DNA of 64,000 nt, taken from contig NZ_CP019650.1 of assembly GCF_001999945.1 (NCBI RefSeq), positions 4,025,501-4,089,500 of the forward strand, read 5' to 3'. The translations under genes and the position numbers were made by a program. This stretch comes from Microbulbifer agarilyticus. GTDB lineage: Bacteria; Pseudomonadota; Gammaproteobacteria; Pseudomonadales; Cellvibrionaceae. The notes beneath the pieces were generated by a model that worked only from the letters and a program-made list of their open reading frames with translations, was not told where the DNA came from and searched no databases. Of the stretch, positions 16,380 to 25,484 are shown piece after piece. Every line of letters begins with the position of its first letter. The stretch's first letter is position 1.

Positions 16380-17498
16380 CTACTCCGATGCCAGCGGCAG
16401 ATAAATCTGAAATTCAGTTTGCCCGGGCTCGCTCTCACATTTAATGAGCCCCCGGTGCTGGTTAATAATCTGCTGCGAAAGGGACAGTCCCAGTCCGGTT
16501 CCCTCCGCGCGCCCCGAAATCATCGGGTAGAAAATACGCTCGCGGATGTCCTCCGGTATGCCCGGCCCGTTATCCACCACATCGATGCGACACACCAGCG
16601 AACAGTGGCGGCGGCCGATAGTGAACTGGCGCTGCACCCGGGTGCGGATCATCAGGCTGCCCTTACCGAGGCCAATGCTCTCGGCGATGGCCTGCATGGC
16701 ATTGCGGGCAATATTCAGTACCGCCTGGATCAGCTGCTCGCTGTCGGCGGGGATGTCCGGAATCGACGGGTCGTAGTCCCTCTCGATAATCAGTGCGCCG
16801 CTGCACTCTGCCTCGATCAACTGCGCTACCCGCTCGGTAATGGTGTGTACATTTACCGGCTGCAGTTCGACCGGCTTGCGCGGCCCCAGCATGCGGTCCA
16901 CCAGATTGCGCAGGCGGTCCGCCTCTTCGATGATGATCTGGGTGTACTCACCCAAGCCGTCGTCATCCAGCTCTTTCAATTCTGTTTGCAGTAACTGTGC
17001 CGCCCCGCGAATACCACCCAGTGGATTCTTCACCTCGTGCGCCATGCCGCGCACCAGATTGCGGGTAGTCTCCTGCGCGGAAAGCAGTGCGTCTTCGCGG
17101 GCAATGCGCAGCAGGCGATCCATGGACTGCACTTCCAGCAGCAACAGCCCGAGGTCCGGCAGCGGGGTTACCGAGTAGTCGACGGTACACTCTTCCAGGT
17201 TGTGCAACAGCCACAGGGCACGGCGTACCGTGTACTTCTCACCACTGGCGAGAGACGCCCGCAACGCCTCGAGTGCCGCCGGATTTTCTCGCACCACCTC
17301 TTCCAGTGGCTGGCCACTGGCGCGCGCATTGGAAACCGCTATCAGGTTTTCCGCAGCGGAATTCAGGTAGCAGAGCGCCAGCTTGTCATCGAGCACCAAT
17401 ACGGCCGAGGTGAGGTTATCCAGCAGCAGGCGTAACTGACGATCGTTGAGCATTCCAGCTTCCGAGGTTGAGGCGTTAAATGTCGCGATGTTGTTCAC
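16380..17498 (-). CDS. glnL: Nitrogen regulation sensor kinase NtrB
   Basis: A 372-residue cytoplasmic histidine kinase/phosphatase that phosphorylates NtrC under nitrogen limitation and is switched to phosphatase by PII. The N-terminal PAS domain covers about 17-125, the phosphoacceptor is H154 in GMAHEVKNPLGGIRGAAQLL, followed by the N-box (AVLNIARNAMQA), G1 box DNGPGIPEDIRERIF and G2 box GTGLGLSLSQQI. It has no membrane segment, as expected. An NtrC-type site lies 108 nt upstream at 17606, consistent with autoregulation. Confidence 0.97.
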   Translation of the reverse strand: MNNIATFNASTSEAGMLNDRQLRLLLDNLTSAVLVLDDKLALCYLNSAAENLIAVSNARASGQPLEEVVRENPAALEALRASLASGEKYTVRRALWLLHNLEECTVDYSVTPLPDLGLLLLEVQSMDRLLRIAREDALLSAQETTRNLVRGMAHEVKNPLGGIRGAAQLLQTELKELDDDGLGEYTQIIIEEADRLRNLVDRMLGPRKPVELQPVNVHTITERVAQLIEAECSGALIIERDYDPSIPDIPADSEQLIQAVLNIARNAMQAIAESIGLGKGSLMIRTRVQRQFTIGRRHCSLVCRIDVVDNGPGIPEDIRERIFYPMISGRAEGTGLGLSLSQQIINQHRGLIKCESEPGQTEFQIYLPLASE

Positions 17499-17605
17499 TT
17501 GTCCGATTCGCCTATTGGGAGTGCAAGAAGCAAACCAAAATGGCGCAAAAAATCGATGAAAGAGAATGAATTAGAGGGCACTGGCGGCGTCGGCCACCGG
17601 TGCGC

Positions 17606-17620
17606 GCACCATTATTGTGC
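17606..17620. promoter_or_regulatory. Predicted NtrC binding site upstream of glnL-glnG
   Basis: GCAC-N7-GTGC (17606-17620) matches the core dyad of NtrC sites. It lies in the 272-nt gap (17499-17770) between the DUF4124 gene and glnL, which otherwise shows no gene. It is the expected position for autoregulation of the glnLG operon. Confidence 0.55.
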
Positions 17621-17770
17621 ATTGAGTGAAAAATAGCCAATTTGGCTGTTCATTGCGGGGCACGGAGGTGCTAAGGGACCAAGCAAGGTGCGGCAGAGAA
17701 GACGAGCGGACCAGAGCGTCAGGGTGGCGCACCGCATAGAACAGGGTGCACCACGGAGGAGAGGGGCGTA

Positions 17771-18460
17771 TCAGCGCGGCTGGGGGCTGGGCGGCTTCGC
17801 GATACCGGGGACCTGCGGTGCCTTCGGCATTTGTGGCGCCTGCTGGGCGGGGAAATCGGGAACCTGTCCACCCGGTCGCTTCACATGGACCTGAATGGTT
17901 TGCGACTGCGCCAACGGCTGGCCAGTGGCGCTATACAGCACCGCCTGGATGGTATGGGTACCGCGCTCCAGCGCGGAGATGTCCAGGCTGTTGGTGGATG
18001 AACCGCCGCTCCAGCGCTGGCCGTCGATGACCGCGAAAAAACGGTAACCATCCCGCGGCACCGGATTCAGGGCCACCTGCAGCACGATAAAGCGCTGGCC
18101 GGGAGGGATGGTTGCATCATCCGCCGGACTGACAATGGCAAAACTGATGGGGCCCAGGTCTTCGCGCTGGCGCTCATCGCCGGAGCGCGGAGATAGCTTG
18201 CGCGTGGGCAGCGCACTTTTCGGTGCAATGGGCTGCACATTGATTGGCCCAATCTCAATCTTTTCCACCTTCTCGCCCGCCGGTGCGGTGTCGCTGAAAG
18301 TCACGCGGCCGTCGGGTCCGACGATTTTATAGACGGAGCCATTACCACTACTACTAGAGCCAGAGCCACCCTTGGTGGTGTCGGACTTGTCCTGGGCGCT
18401 CGCGGTGGCAATCAGCAGTGCCGCCAGTGGCACCGCAAGCAACGCGGTCAGTTTGATCAT
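17771..18460 (-). CDS. DUF4124-type secreted protein between glnA and glnL
   Basis: A 229-residue protein with a signal peptide (cut near ASAQ, about residue 22). It then has a Gly/Ser-rich stretch, a DUF4124-like motif (VYKIVGPDGRVTFSDTAPAG at about 43-62), an immunoglobulin-like beta-rich region at about 103-195 (SFAIVSPADDATIPPGQRFIVLQVALNP) and a Pro/Gln-rich tail. Pseudomonads carry a similar gene between glnA and the ntrBC genes, so the position is conserved although its role in nitrogen control is not established. It is transcribed with the glnA strand, beyond the strong glnA terminator. Confidence 0.75.
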   Translation of the reverse strand: MIKLTALLAVPLAALLIATASAQDKSDTTKGGSGSSSSGNGSVYKIVGPDGRVTFSDTAPAGEKVEKIEIGPINVQPIAPKSALPTRKLSPRSGDERQREDLGPISFAIVSPADDATIPPGQRFIVLQVALNPVPRDGYRFFAVIDGQRWSGGSSTNSLDISALERGTHTIQAVLYSATGQPLAQSQTIQVHVKRPGGQVPDFPAQQAPQMPKAPQVPGIAKPPSPQPR

Positions 18461-18570
18461 GGGCGCTCCCGCAATCGTGTTTTCAACCTACCTATTTAGT
18501 AAGGCTAGTGTACTCGTGAACCCGGGCGCGACGTAAAGCGCCTGTGCACAAAAGAGCCATAAAAAGCCCA

Positions 18571-18605
18571 TAAAAAAAGCCCACACCGCAAGGTGTGGGC
18601 TTTCT
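18571..18605 (-). terminator. Intrinsic terminator of glnA
   Basis: The stem AGCCCACACC (18578-18587) and GGTGTGGGCT (18592-18601) with loop GCAA is preceded on the plus strand by an A-tract. The minus-strand transcript therefore ends in a T-tract, 74 nt after the glnA stop. Confidence 0.92.
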
Positions 18606-18674
18606 CGTCATCTTTGCGCCGTTCTCACCAATCTCCCGGAGGAAAATCGGCGGCGGCGCGCTGATGATACCTGC

Positions 18675-20081
<1,407 letters not shown>

Positions 20082-20147
20082 TACAGTCCTCCAAGAATGA
20101 AAAAGTTATGTTCGCGCCAATTCGCTTTATCTTGTGGCAACTGTAAA

Positions 20148-20164
20148 AGCAAAGAGTGTGCCAA
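20148..20164 (-). promoter_or_regulatory. Sigma-54 promoter of glnA
   Basis: On the minus strand TTGGCACACTCTTTGCT matches the -24/-12 consensus TGGCAC-N5-TTGC with the required GG-N10-GC spacing. The predicted transcription start is near 20138, giving a leader of about 57 nt before glnA. Confidence 0.85.
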
Positions 20165-20298
20165 ATTGGGGCAAATTGACGGCTAGGGGGTTCGGGGAGC
20201 CGGATTTGGTTGCTGGGGAGCACAATCGAATAGAAATCATCCAACCCAAACTAGCATTACCACGCCAGCTTTCTCGGGCGGCCCGCAGCATTCCCAAA

Positions 20299-20330
20299 AA
20301 TGGTGCCCCCAAACCTCCATTCGCACCATT
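20299..20330. promoter_or_regulatory. Dyad AATGGTGC-N16-GCACCATT, possible second enhancer element
   Basis: Perfect 8-bp arms (20299-20306 and 20323-20330) are made of NtrC half-site-like GGTGC/GCACC elements but in inverted order and wider spacing than a standard NtrC site. It lies between the glnA sigma-54 promoter and the canonical NtrC site. Confidence 0.35.
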
Positions 20331-20352
20331 TTAGGGCGAGAAACATGCAATT

Positions 20353-20369
20353 GGCACCAATTTGGTGCC
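20353..20369. promoter_or_regulatory. NtrC binding site (glnA enhancer)
   Basis: GGCACCAATTTGGTGCC is a perfect 17-bp palindrome with the GCAC-N7-GTGC core of NtrC sites. It lies about 215 bp upstream of the predicted glnA start. It is also only about 25 bp upstream of a TATAAT box for the divergent thiI gene, so NtrC could affect thiI as well. Confidence 0.8.
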
Positions 20370-20394
20370 GCGAGCAAATTCGTGATAGCGAGTT

Positions 20395-20400
20395 TATAAT
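20395..20400 (+). promoter_or_regulatory. Possible thiI promoter -10 box
   Basis: A consensus TATAAT stands 73 nt before the thiI start. No good -35 hexamer is seen at 17 nt, so the promoter may be weak or activated. Confidence 0.4.
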
Positions 20401-20472
20401 TCGCCACCTCTTCCGGGAAGCCAGTAAATCCTTTCCGGCCTCAAATTCAACCGCGGTTCCGGCACATCCCCT

Positions 20473-21945
20473 ATGCACTTTGTCGTTAAGTTTTTTCCAG
20501 AGATCACTATCAAGAGCAATCCCGTGCGCAAGCGCATGTCGCGACAGCTCGCAGACAACCTGCGCAAGTTAATGCGACAGCTGGATGACCGAATTCAGGT
20601 ACGCAAAGACTGGGAAAAAATCGACGTGACCGCGCCGGACGCAGTATCCCATCTTTCCGAGCGCATTGAAGAGGTACTGGCGCACACCCCAGGCATCGCC
20701 AACTTCGCCCGCGTACAGCAGTTCCCACTGGGCGACTTGGACGATATCTACCAGAAGACCCTCGCCATCTGGGGCCCGCAGCTGGCCGGCAAGACATTTT
20801 GCGTGCGGGTAAAGCGCACCGGCAAGCACGACTTCCAGTCGCTGGACGTGGAGCAGTACGTCGGCGGCGGCCTCAATCAGAATACCGACGCGGCCGGCGT
20901 AAAACTGAAGAAACCCGACATCACCGTGAAACTGGAAATTCGTCACGACAAGCTGAACGTGATCGAGGAGCTGCACCAGGGCCTCGGTGGCTTCCCGCTG
21001 GGCACCCAGGACCCGGTCATCTCACTGGTGTCCGGCGGCTTCGATTCCACTGTATCCAGCTACCTCACCATCAAGCGCGGTATCCGCACCCATTTTCTGT
21101 TCTTTAACTTGGGCGGCCGCCAGCACGAGCTGGGGGTAAAGGAAGTGGCATTTTACCTGTGGGACAAATACGGCTCCTCCCACCGGGTGCGCTTTGTCAC
21201 GGTACCGTTCGATGAGGTAGTGGCAGAAATCCTGGAGAAGGTGGACGACTCCTATATGGGTGTGACCCTGAAGCGCATGATGCTGCGCGCGGGCTCGGTC
21301 ATCGCCAAGGAACTGGAAGTGGACGCGCTGGTAACCGGCGAAGCCATCGCCCAGGTTTCCAGCCAGACGTTGAAGAACCTGGCGGTAATCGACAGCGTGA
21401 CCGATACCTTGGTATTGCGCCCGCTGATCACCTCCGACAAAACCGACATCATCCGCACTGCGCGTGCGATCGGCACCGAGGAATTCGCCGCGAACATGCC
21501 CGAGTACTGCGGCGTGATTTCGGTGAAGCCCACCACCCGTGCAAAAATGGAGAAAGTTGAGCACGAAGAAGCGCGCTTCGACTTCACTGTGCTCGACCGC
21601 GCGGTGGGCAACCGGGTAATGCAGAACATCGATGAGGTAATGGACGACCTGGGTGAAGACGCCCCGCCGGTGGACATCTTCAAAGAACCCGGCGATGCCA
21701 TCATTATCGATATCCGCCACCCCACCGAGGAAGAGGTGAACCCGCTGGAACTCGACGATGCAGAGGTGGAAACCATCCCCTTCTATCGCCTCAGCACCGC
21801 CTTCCAGAAACTGGATAAGGACAAACAGTACCTGTTGTACTGTGCGCGCGGGGTTATGAGCCAGCTGCACGCGTCACACTTACTGGACGAAGGCTATCGC
21901 AACGTCGGTGTATTCCGCCCGGAGATCCCGCACCAGGGCAAATAA
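20473..21945 (+). CDS. thiI: tRNA 4-thiouridine sulfurtransferase ThiI
   Basis: A 490-residue enzyme that transfers persulfide sulfur to U8 of tRNA and to ThiS for thiazole synthesis. An NFLD/THUMP RNA-binding region covers about 1-165, the PP-loop is SGGFDS at about 185-190, and the AANMPEYCGVIS segment carries C346 (equivalent to E. coli C344). A C-terminal rhodanese domain has the persulfide cysteine C457 in LLYCARG. The presence of the rhodanese domain indicates the tRNA-thiolating form. The ATG at 20473 gives the expected MHFVVKFFPEI start. It is transcribed divergently from glnA. Confidence 0.96.
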   Translation: MHFVVKFFPEITIKSNPVRKRMSRQLADNLRKLMRQLDDRIQVRKDWEKIDVTAPDAVSHLSERIEEVLAHTPGIANFARVQQFPLGDLDDIYQKTLAIWGPQLAGKTFCVRVKRTGKHDFQSLDVEQYVGGGLNQNTDAAGVKLKKPDITVKLEIRHDKLNVIEELHQGLGGFPLGTQDPVISLVSGGFDSTVSSYLTIKRGIRTHFLFFNLGGRQHELGVKEVAFYLWDKYGSSHRVRFVTVPFDEVVAEILEKVDDSYMGVTLKRMMLRAGSVIAKELEVDALVTGEAIAQVSSQTLKNLAVIDSVTDTLVLRPLITSDKTDIIRTARAIGTEEFAANMPEYCGVISVKPTTRAKMEKVEHEEARFDFTVLDRAVGNRVMQNIDEVMDDLGEDAPPVDIFKEPGDAIIIDIRHPTEEEVNPLELDDAEVETIPFYRLSTAFQKLDKDKQYLLYCARGVMSQLHASHLLDEGYRNVGVFRPEIPHQGK

Positions 21946-22179
21946 CGCCCTTCTTTCCCTGCAAGACCGCCGCAATAGGGCCCGCACCAAGACTGGTAGC
22001 GGGCCTACTGGCGTGCGCGCTTAACGACAGCACAAAACTTCACAGTCAGCTTTTTCTCTGAGGTGAAGTGTCGCCTGTATCATTTTTGTAACAATTTGTT
22101 AGCTTTTGCTGCGTTCGCTAGCGACGCACGGAATCACTGTGATAAAAGTTGCCACTAATAAAAACATAACAACTGTCCA

Positions 22180-23019
22180 ATGTTTCCAAGAGCCCTCATA
22201 ACGCTATTCAGCCTGCTCATCTTCTGCACACAAGTTGCGGCCGAAGAGTCACGCGCGCCAGTCTGGAAGTTGAGCGTGGCGGTTGGCGAGGGTGTTATCG
22301 AGAACCCGCTAAAGGGCCGGGATAACGGGACAACCAGCCTGCTACCGTCTTTCAGCTACTATGGCGACCGCTTCTTTGTAAGCAATCTGACCGTCGGCTA
22401 TTCCCTACTGGAGCAAAAGAATCTTTATGTGGACCTGGTCGTCAGGCCGAATGAAGACGGAATATTTTTCCAGCTGGACCGTGACGACTACACCATGGCC
22501 TCACTGTCGAACATCCTCGGCAGCAACGGTGGTGCCTTCGGCTGGACACCGGAAAATATTTCACGGGATATCTCCGCGGTCGCGGGGCCGAGCGCAACAT
22601 TCGTTACCGCGCCGGTGGATATTTCCTTTGCCTATTTCCACGATATCACCAAGGTCCATTACGGCTCCGAAACGCATCTGAGTTTCGATAAGCAGTACCC
22701 ATTGTTTGGTGGCGCGTTCGCCTGGAGCCTGGGTGCGGTGCAAAAAGATGCGGACCTGGTGCACTACTACTATCACCTCCGCCCCGAAGAAGCCGGCCGA
22801 TTCGCCTACTCCTACACGCGGCAATTTCCCCCTGACGATGTCACCGACCGCTACGCGCGAGTGCAGTTCGCCTACCCGCTGGGGAAACGCTTCGAATTCA
22901 AGCTCGCAGCCAAATTCAACCAATTCGATCTGGATGGCAGAAACCCGCTATTGATCGAAAAGCCGGAAACCCTGAGCTGGTTTGCCGGCATTCAGTACAG
23001 TATCGGTGGTGACCGATGA
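22180..23019 (+). CDS. MipA/OmpV family outer-membrane protein
   Basis: A 279-residue protein with a signal peptide (about 1-21, cut near VAAEE) and an aromatic-rich beta-barrel pattern ending FAGIQYSIGGDR. The GVIENPLKGRDN.TTSLLPSFSYYGDRFFVSNLTVGYSL region is typical of the MipA/OmpV family, whose members act as porins or scaffolds for murein enzymes. It is the first gene of a four-gene operon, and its stop overlaps the next start by 4 nt. The 21946-22179 gap is AT-rich and must hold the promoter; a GC-rich hairpin near 21976-22009 has no T-tract. Confidence 0.85.
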   Translation: MFPRALITLFSLLIFCTQVAAEESRAPVWKLSVAVGEGVIENPLKGRDNGTTSLLPSFSYYGDRFFVSNLTVGYSLLEQKNLYVDLVVRPNEDGIFFQLDRDDYTMASLSNILGSNGGAFGWTPENISRDISAVAGPSATFVTAPVDISFAYFHDITKVHYGSETHLSFDKQYPLFGGAFAWSLGAVQKDADLVHYYYHLRPEEAGRFAYSYTRQFPPDDVTDRYARVQFAYPLGKRFEFKLAAKFNQFDLDGRNPLLIEKPETLSWFAGIQYSIGGDR

Positions 23020-23393
23020 AACAACTGTGCTTGCTTCTCTTTAGCATTTTTCTATTGGGCCTCAACCAAGGCGCGCTGGCGGCAGAGTTGCACATCACGC
23101 CATCGCTGTGTGCGGTGGCGGAAGATGAAGAACTGTGCAGTATTTCGGTGACGGTAGATTTCCAAGCGGACGATGACAATGACTACTGCCTAAGCGTTTC
23201 CGGGAGAGGTCTGGTGAGCTGTTTTTCCGGTAGTGCTGGCCGCTCCCTGCAGGTCTATGTCTCAGCACACGAAGACCTTTTCTTTCAGGTAACCAATAGC
23301 GCCAGCGGAATACAGGTAGCCCAGGCAACGCTCAAAGTCGCCAAGTTTCGCCCCAAACGTCACCAGCGCCGCTATGGCTGGGGGTTCTTATGA
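23016..23393 (+). CDS. DUF3019 family periplasmic protein
   Basis: A 125-residue protein with a signal peptide (about 1-22, cut after ALA) followed by a beta-sandwich-like domain. Four cysteines (LCAV, LCSI, YCLS, SCFS) probably form two disulfides. The ELHITPSLCAVAEDEELCSISVTVDF start matches DUF3019, a family usually found beside MipA and a two-component system. A periplasmic ligand or sensor role is inferred from this context only. It overlaps its neighbours on both sides by 4 nt, so translation of the four genes is coupled. Confidence 0.82.
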   Translation: MKQLCLLLFSIFLLGLNQGALAAELHITPSLCAVAEDEELCSISVTVDFQADDDNDYCLSVSGRGLVSCFSGSAGRSLQVYVSAHEDLFFQVTNSASGIQVAQATLKVAKFRPKRHQRRYGWGFL

Positions 23394-24091
23394 AGCCCGT
23401 AAGCGGCTATCGCATCCTGTTGCTCGAAGACGACCAACAGCTCGCCGAGCTCACCTTGCGTTTTTTGAGTACGCGCCGGTGCGAAGTGATACACGCGGCC
23501 AGCGGCAAGGACTTTCTTAAGGCGCTACACCATCGCGACTACGACCTTATTATTGCCGACGTCGTATTGCCCGATGCCAGCGGCCTCCAACTGTTAGAGC
23601 AATGCCGACACCAGATCAACTGCCCATTAATTTTTCTGAGTGCGCTGAGTTCCGTAAGTGATCAGGTTACCGGCCTCGATCTGGGTGCCTGCGACTATCT
23701 GGTAAAGCCCGTAGACCCCGAATTACTGTGGGCGAAGATCACCGCAAATATCAGAAACGCCAAACGCCCCACCCTGGTAAGCGATATTTGTTTTGGGCCA
23801 CTGCAAATCGATCTGACCACGCGCGCCGCATCCATTTACGGCGATGTCATTGAACTGACGGCAAACGAATTCGATCTGCTGCTGATTTTTGCCGAGCAAC
23901 CCACCCAGCTGTTGAGCCGCGAATATCTTTTCCGGCGGGTGATCGGGCGGGAATTTGACGGGCTCGATCGAGTGGTGGACATGCGTGTCAGCCGTCTGCG
24001 CAAAAAGTTGGACAGCTTCAACGATGGCGTGGCGATCCGCTCCATTCGTGGCCGTGGCTACGCGCTACACACGACGGCTGGGAACGGTTAA
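23390..24091 (+). CDS. OmpR-family response regulator
   Basis: A 233-residue regulator. The receiver domain (about 7-120) has the acidic pair EDD, phosphoacceptor D57 in LIIADVVLP and K106 region in YLVKPVDPE. A winged helix-turn-helix domain (about 135-228) ends RGRGYALHT. It shares the ATG overlap with both the DUF3019 gene and the kinase gene, so it is the cognate partner of that kinase. Likely targets are the operon itself, by analogy with other envelope two-component systems; no binding site has been identified. Confidence 0.92.
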   Translation: MKPVSGYRILLLEDDQQLAELTLRFLSTRRCEVIHAASGKDFLKALHHRDYDLIIADVVLPDASGLQLLEQCRHQINCPLIFLSALSSVSDQVTGLDLGACDYLVKPVDPELLWAKITANIRNAKRPTLVSDICFGPLQIDLTTRAASIYGDVIELTANEFDLLLIFAEQPTQLLSREYLFRRVIGREFDGLDRVVDMRVSRLRKKLDSFNDGVAIRSIRGRGYALHTTAGNG

Positions 24092-25272
24092 TGCGAAGTC
24101 AAATGCTGCGTTTGCTGGGGATCTTTGCTCTGGCACTCATCGTCGTGCTGAGCGCACTGAATGCGTTGTACCAGAATTATTCCGACCAACCCGGCGAATA
24201 TGCCATCAGCGCCGCACAACTTGCCAAAGTACTTGAGCACCGCGACACACCGCTCGCCCAACGCTATCCGCTGAATGCCGTGCACTTTCCCCGCGACCTG
24301 ATGGAACGCATGCGGGCTGGAGAAATTATCGGCCTGGACAATAGCGATGAGCAGATCCTTTTCTATCATCTGAGTGATAACAACGTTATCCAGATCGGCC
24401 CCTTCCCGCAGCGACAACAGGAAAACGTAACGCAATGGCGGCTGCTGTTTATTGGCGCCATGCTACTGGTGTTACTGGCCGCAATCTGGCCAATGTTTCG
24501 CGACCTGAATCGCCTGCAAAATACCGCAATTCGTTTCAGCAAAAAGCCATTCCGCTTACCGTCGCGCACCAGCCGTCGTTCGACCATTTATCCTCTGGCG
24601 GAGACTTTTCGTCGCAACGCAAATATCGTGCTGGGATACTGTCGCATGAACCAGGATCTGGCTCGCACCATCGCGCATGAAATTCGCACACCGCTGGCGA
24701 GGATCAAGTTCCAGTTGGCCCTCGAAGACAAAGGGAACGAGGGCAACCACATGATCGCCCAGGCCACGGGCGATATCGAATCGCTGATCGAAAAATATCT
24801 GACGTTTGCCAAAGTCGAAATTCAGGAACAGTTTATTTCCCGCAAGCAGAACGCACTCAATCCGTTTTTCAGTGGGCTGTCAGATTCTCTGGAGGTGCAG
24901 TGCCCGGACTTGCAGATCGGCTACTACTTTGCCGATGGAGATGCCTGGTTTGAACCGGATTCGTTGACCATTGCGATTCACAACCTGATCACCAATGCGC
25001 GCAAATACGCTGAGGATCGCGTGGATGTTCGTTTCCATCACGATATCAACCGCTGCGTACTGACCATTGAGGACAACGGACCCGGGCTCGCCGGCGACGC
25101 ACTGGAGCTGACCGACGCCTTTACGCGGTCGGCAACGGATGATCAGGGCTACGGGCTGGGTCTCTATATCGTCAAGAAGGTGATGATGTGGCACGACGGA
25201 GAATTTCAGTTGGACCGATCGCCGACACTCGGTGGTACCCGCGCCACCCTCAGCTGGCCAAATTCAGCTTGA
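24091..25272 (+). CDS. Membrane sensor histidine kinase
   Basis: A 393-residue kinase. TM1 is at about 7-27, a periplasmic sensor loop of about 85 residues follows (28-114), TM2 is at about 117-137, and a short HAMP-like linker precedes the dimerisation domain with H196 in TIAHEIRTPLARIKFQL. The ATPase domain has the N-box (IHNLITNARKYA), G1 DNGPGLAG and G2 GYGLGLYIVKKV. The layout is that of RstB/PhoQ-like kinases. The small periplasmic sensor domain fits a signal related to the cotranscribed DUF3019 and MipA proteins. Confidence 0.92.
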   Translation: MRSQMLRLLGIFALALIVVLSALNALYQNYSDQPGEYAISAAQLAKVLEHRDTPLAQRYPLNAVHFPRDLMERMRAGEIIGLDNSDEQILFYHLSDNNVIQIGPFPQRQQENVTQWRLLFIGAMLLVLLAAIWPMFRDLNRLQNTAIRFSKKPFRLPSRTSRRSTIYPLAETFRRNANIVLGYCRMNQDLARTIAHEIRTPLARIKFQLALEDKGNEGNHMIAQATGDIESLIEKYLTFAKVEIQEQFISRKQNALNPFFSGLSDSLEVQCPDLQIGYYFADGDAWFEPDSLTIAIHNLITNARKYAEDRVDVRFHHDINRCVLTIEDNGPGLAGDALELTDAFTRSATDDQGYGLGLYIVKKVMMWHDGEFQLDRSPTLGGTRATLSWPNSA

Positions 25273-25305
25273 GCAAAAAACTCTTGGATTTCCCCACCCG
25301 TCTTG

Positions 25306-25321
25306 TAGCTACTAGTAGCTA
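25306..25321. promoter_or_regulatory. Perfect 16-bp palindrome upstream of the transglycosylase gene
   Basis: TAGCTACTAGTAGCTA is a perfect palindrome followed by a partial third copy of the TAGC-AGCTA unit to about 25332. It lies 34 nt after the kinase gene and about 165 nt before the MltF-like gene, in an otherwise empty gap (25273-25484). It could be an operator. Confidence 0.4.
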
Positions 25322-25484
25322 TTAGCAGCTACACGTCAGCTCCATAATGTCGTCAGAGCCTGTGTCATTACCCATCGACAAAGACGTCATAACTAACTGA
25401 CTGGACCACAGCCATCTACCCGCCGGCGAAGTCCTCACCCGTAACTAAACTGAAAATATTCCTTCATGAAGCCGGGACGGGCCG

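Noticed and set aside
17499..17770. Possible small gene in the glnL upstream gap
   Set aside because: No frame with a start site and composition better than shadow; the NtrC-type site explains its conservation.
21976..22009. GC-rich hairpin after thiI (TAGGGCCCGC with GCGGGCCTA)
   Set aside because: One unpaired base and no T-tract, so it was not called as a terminator.
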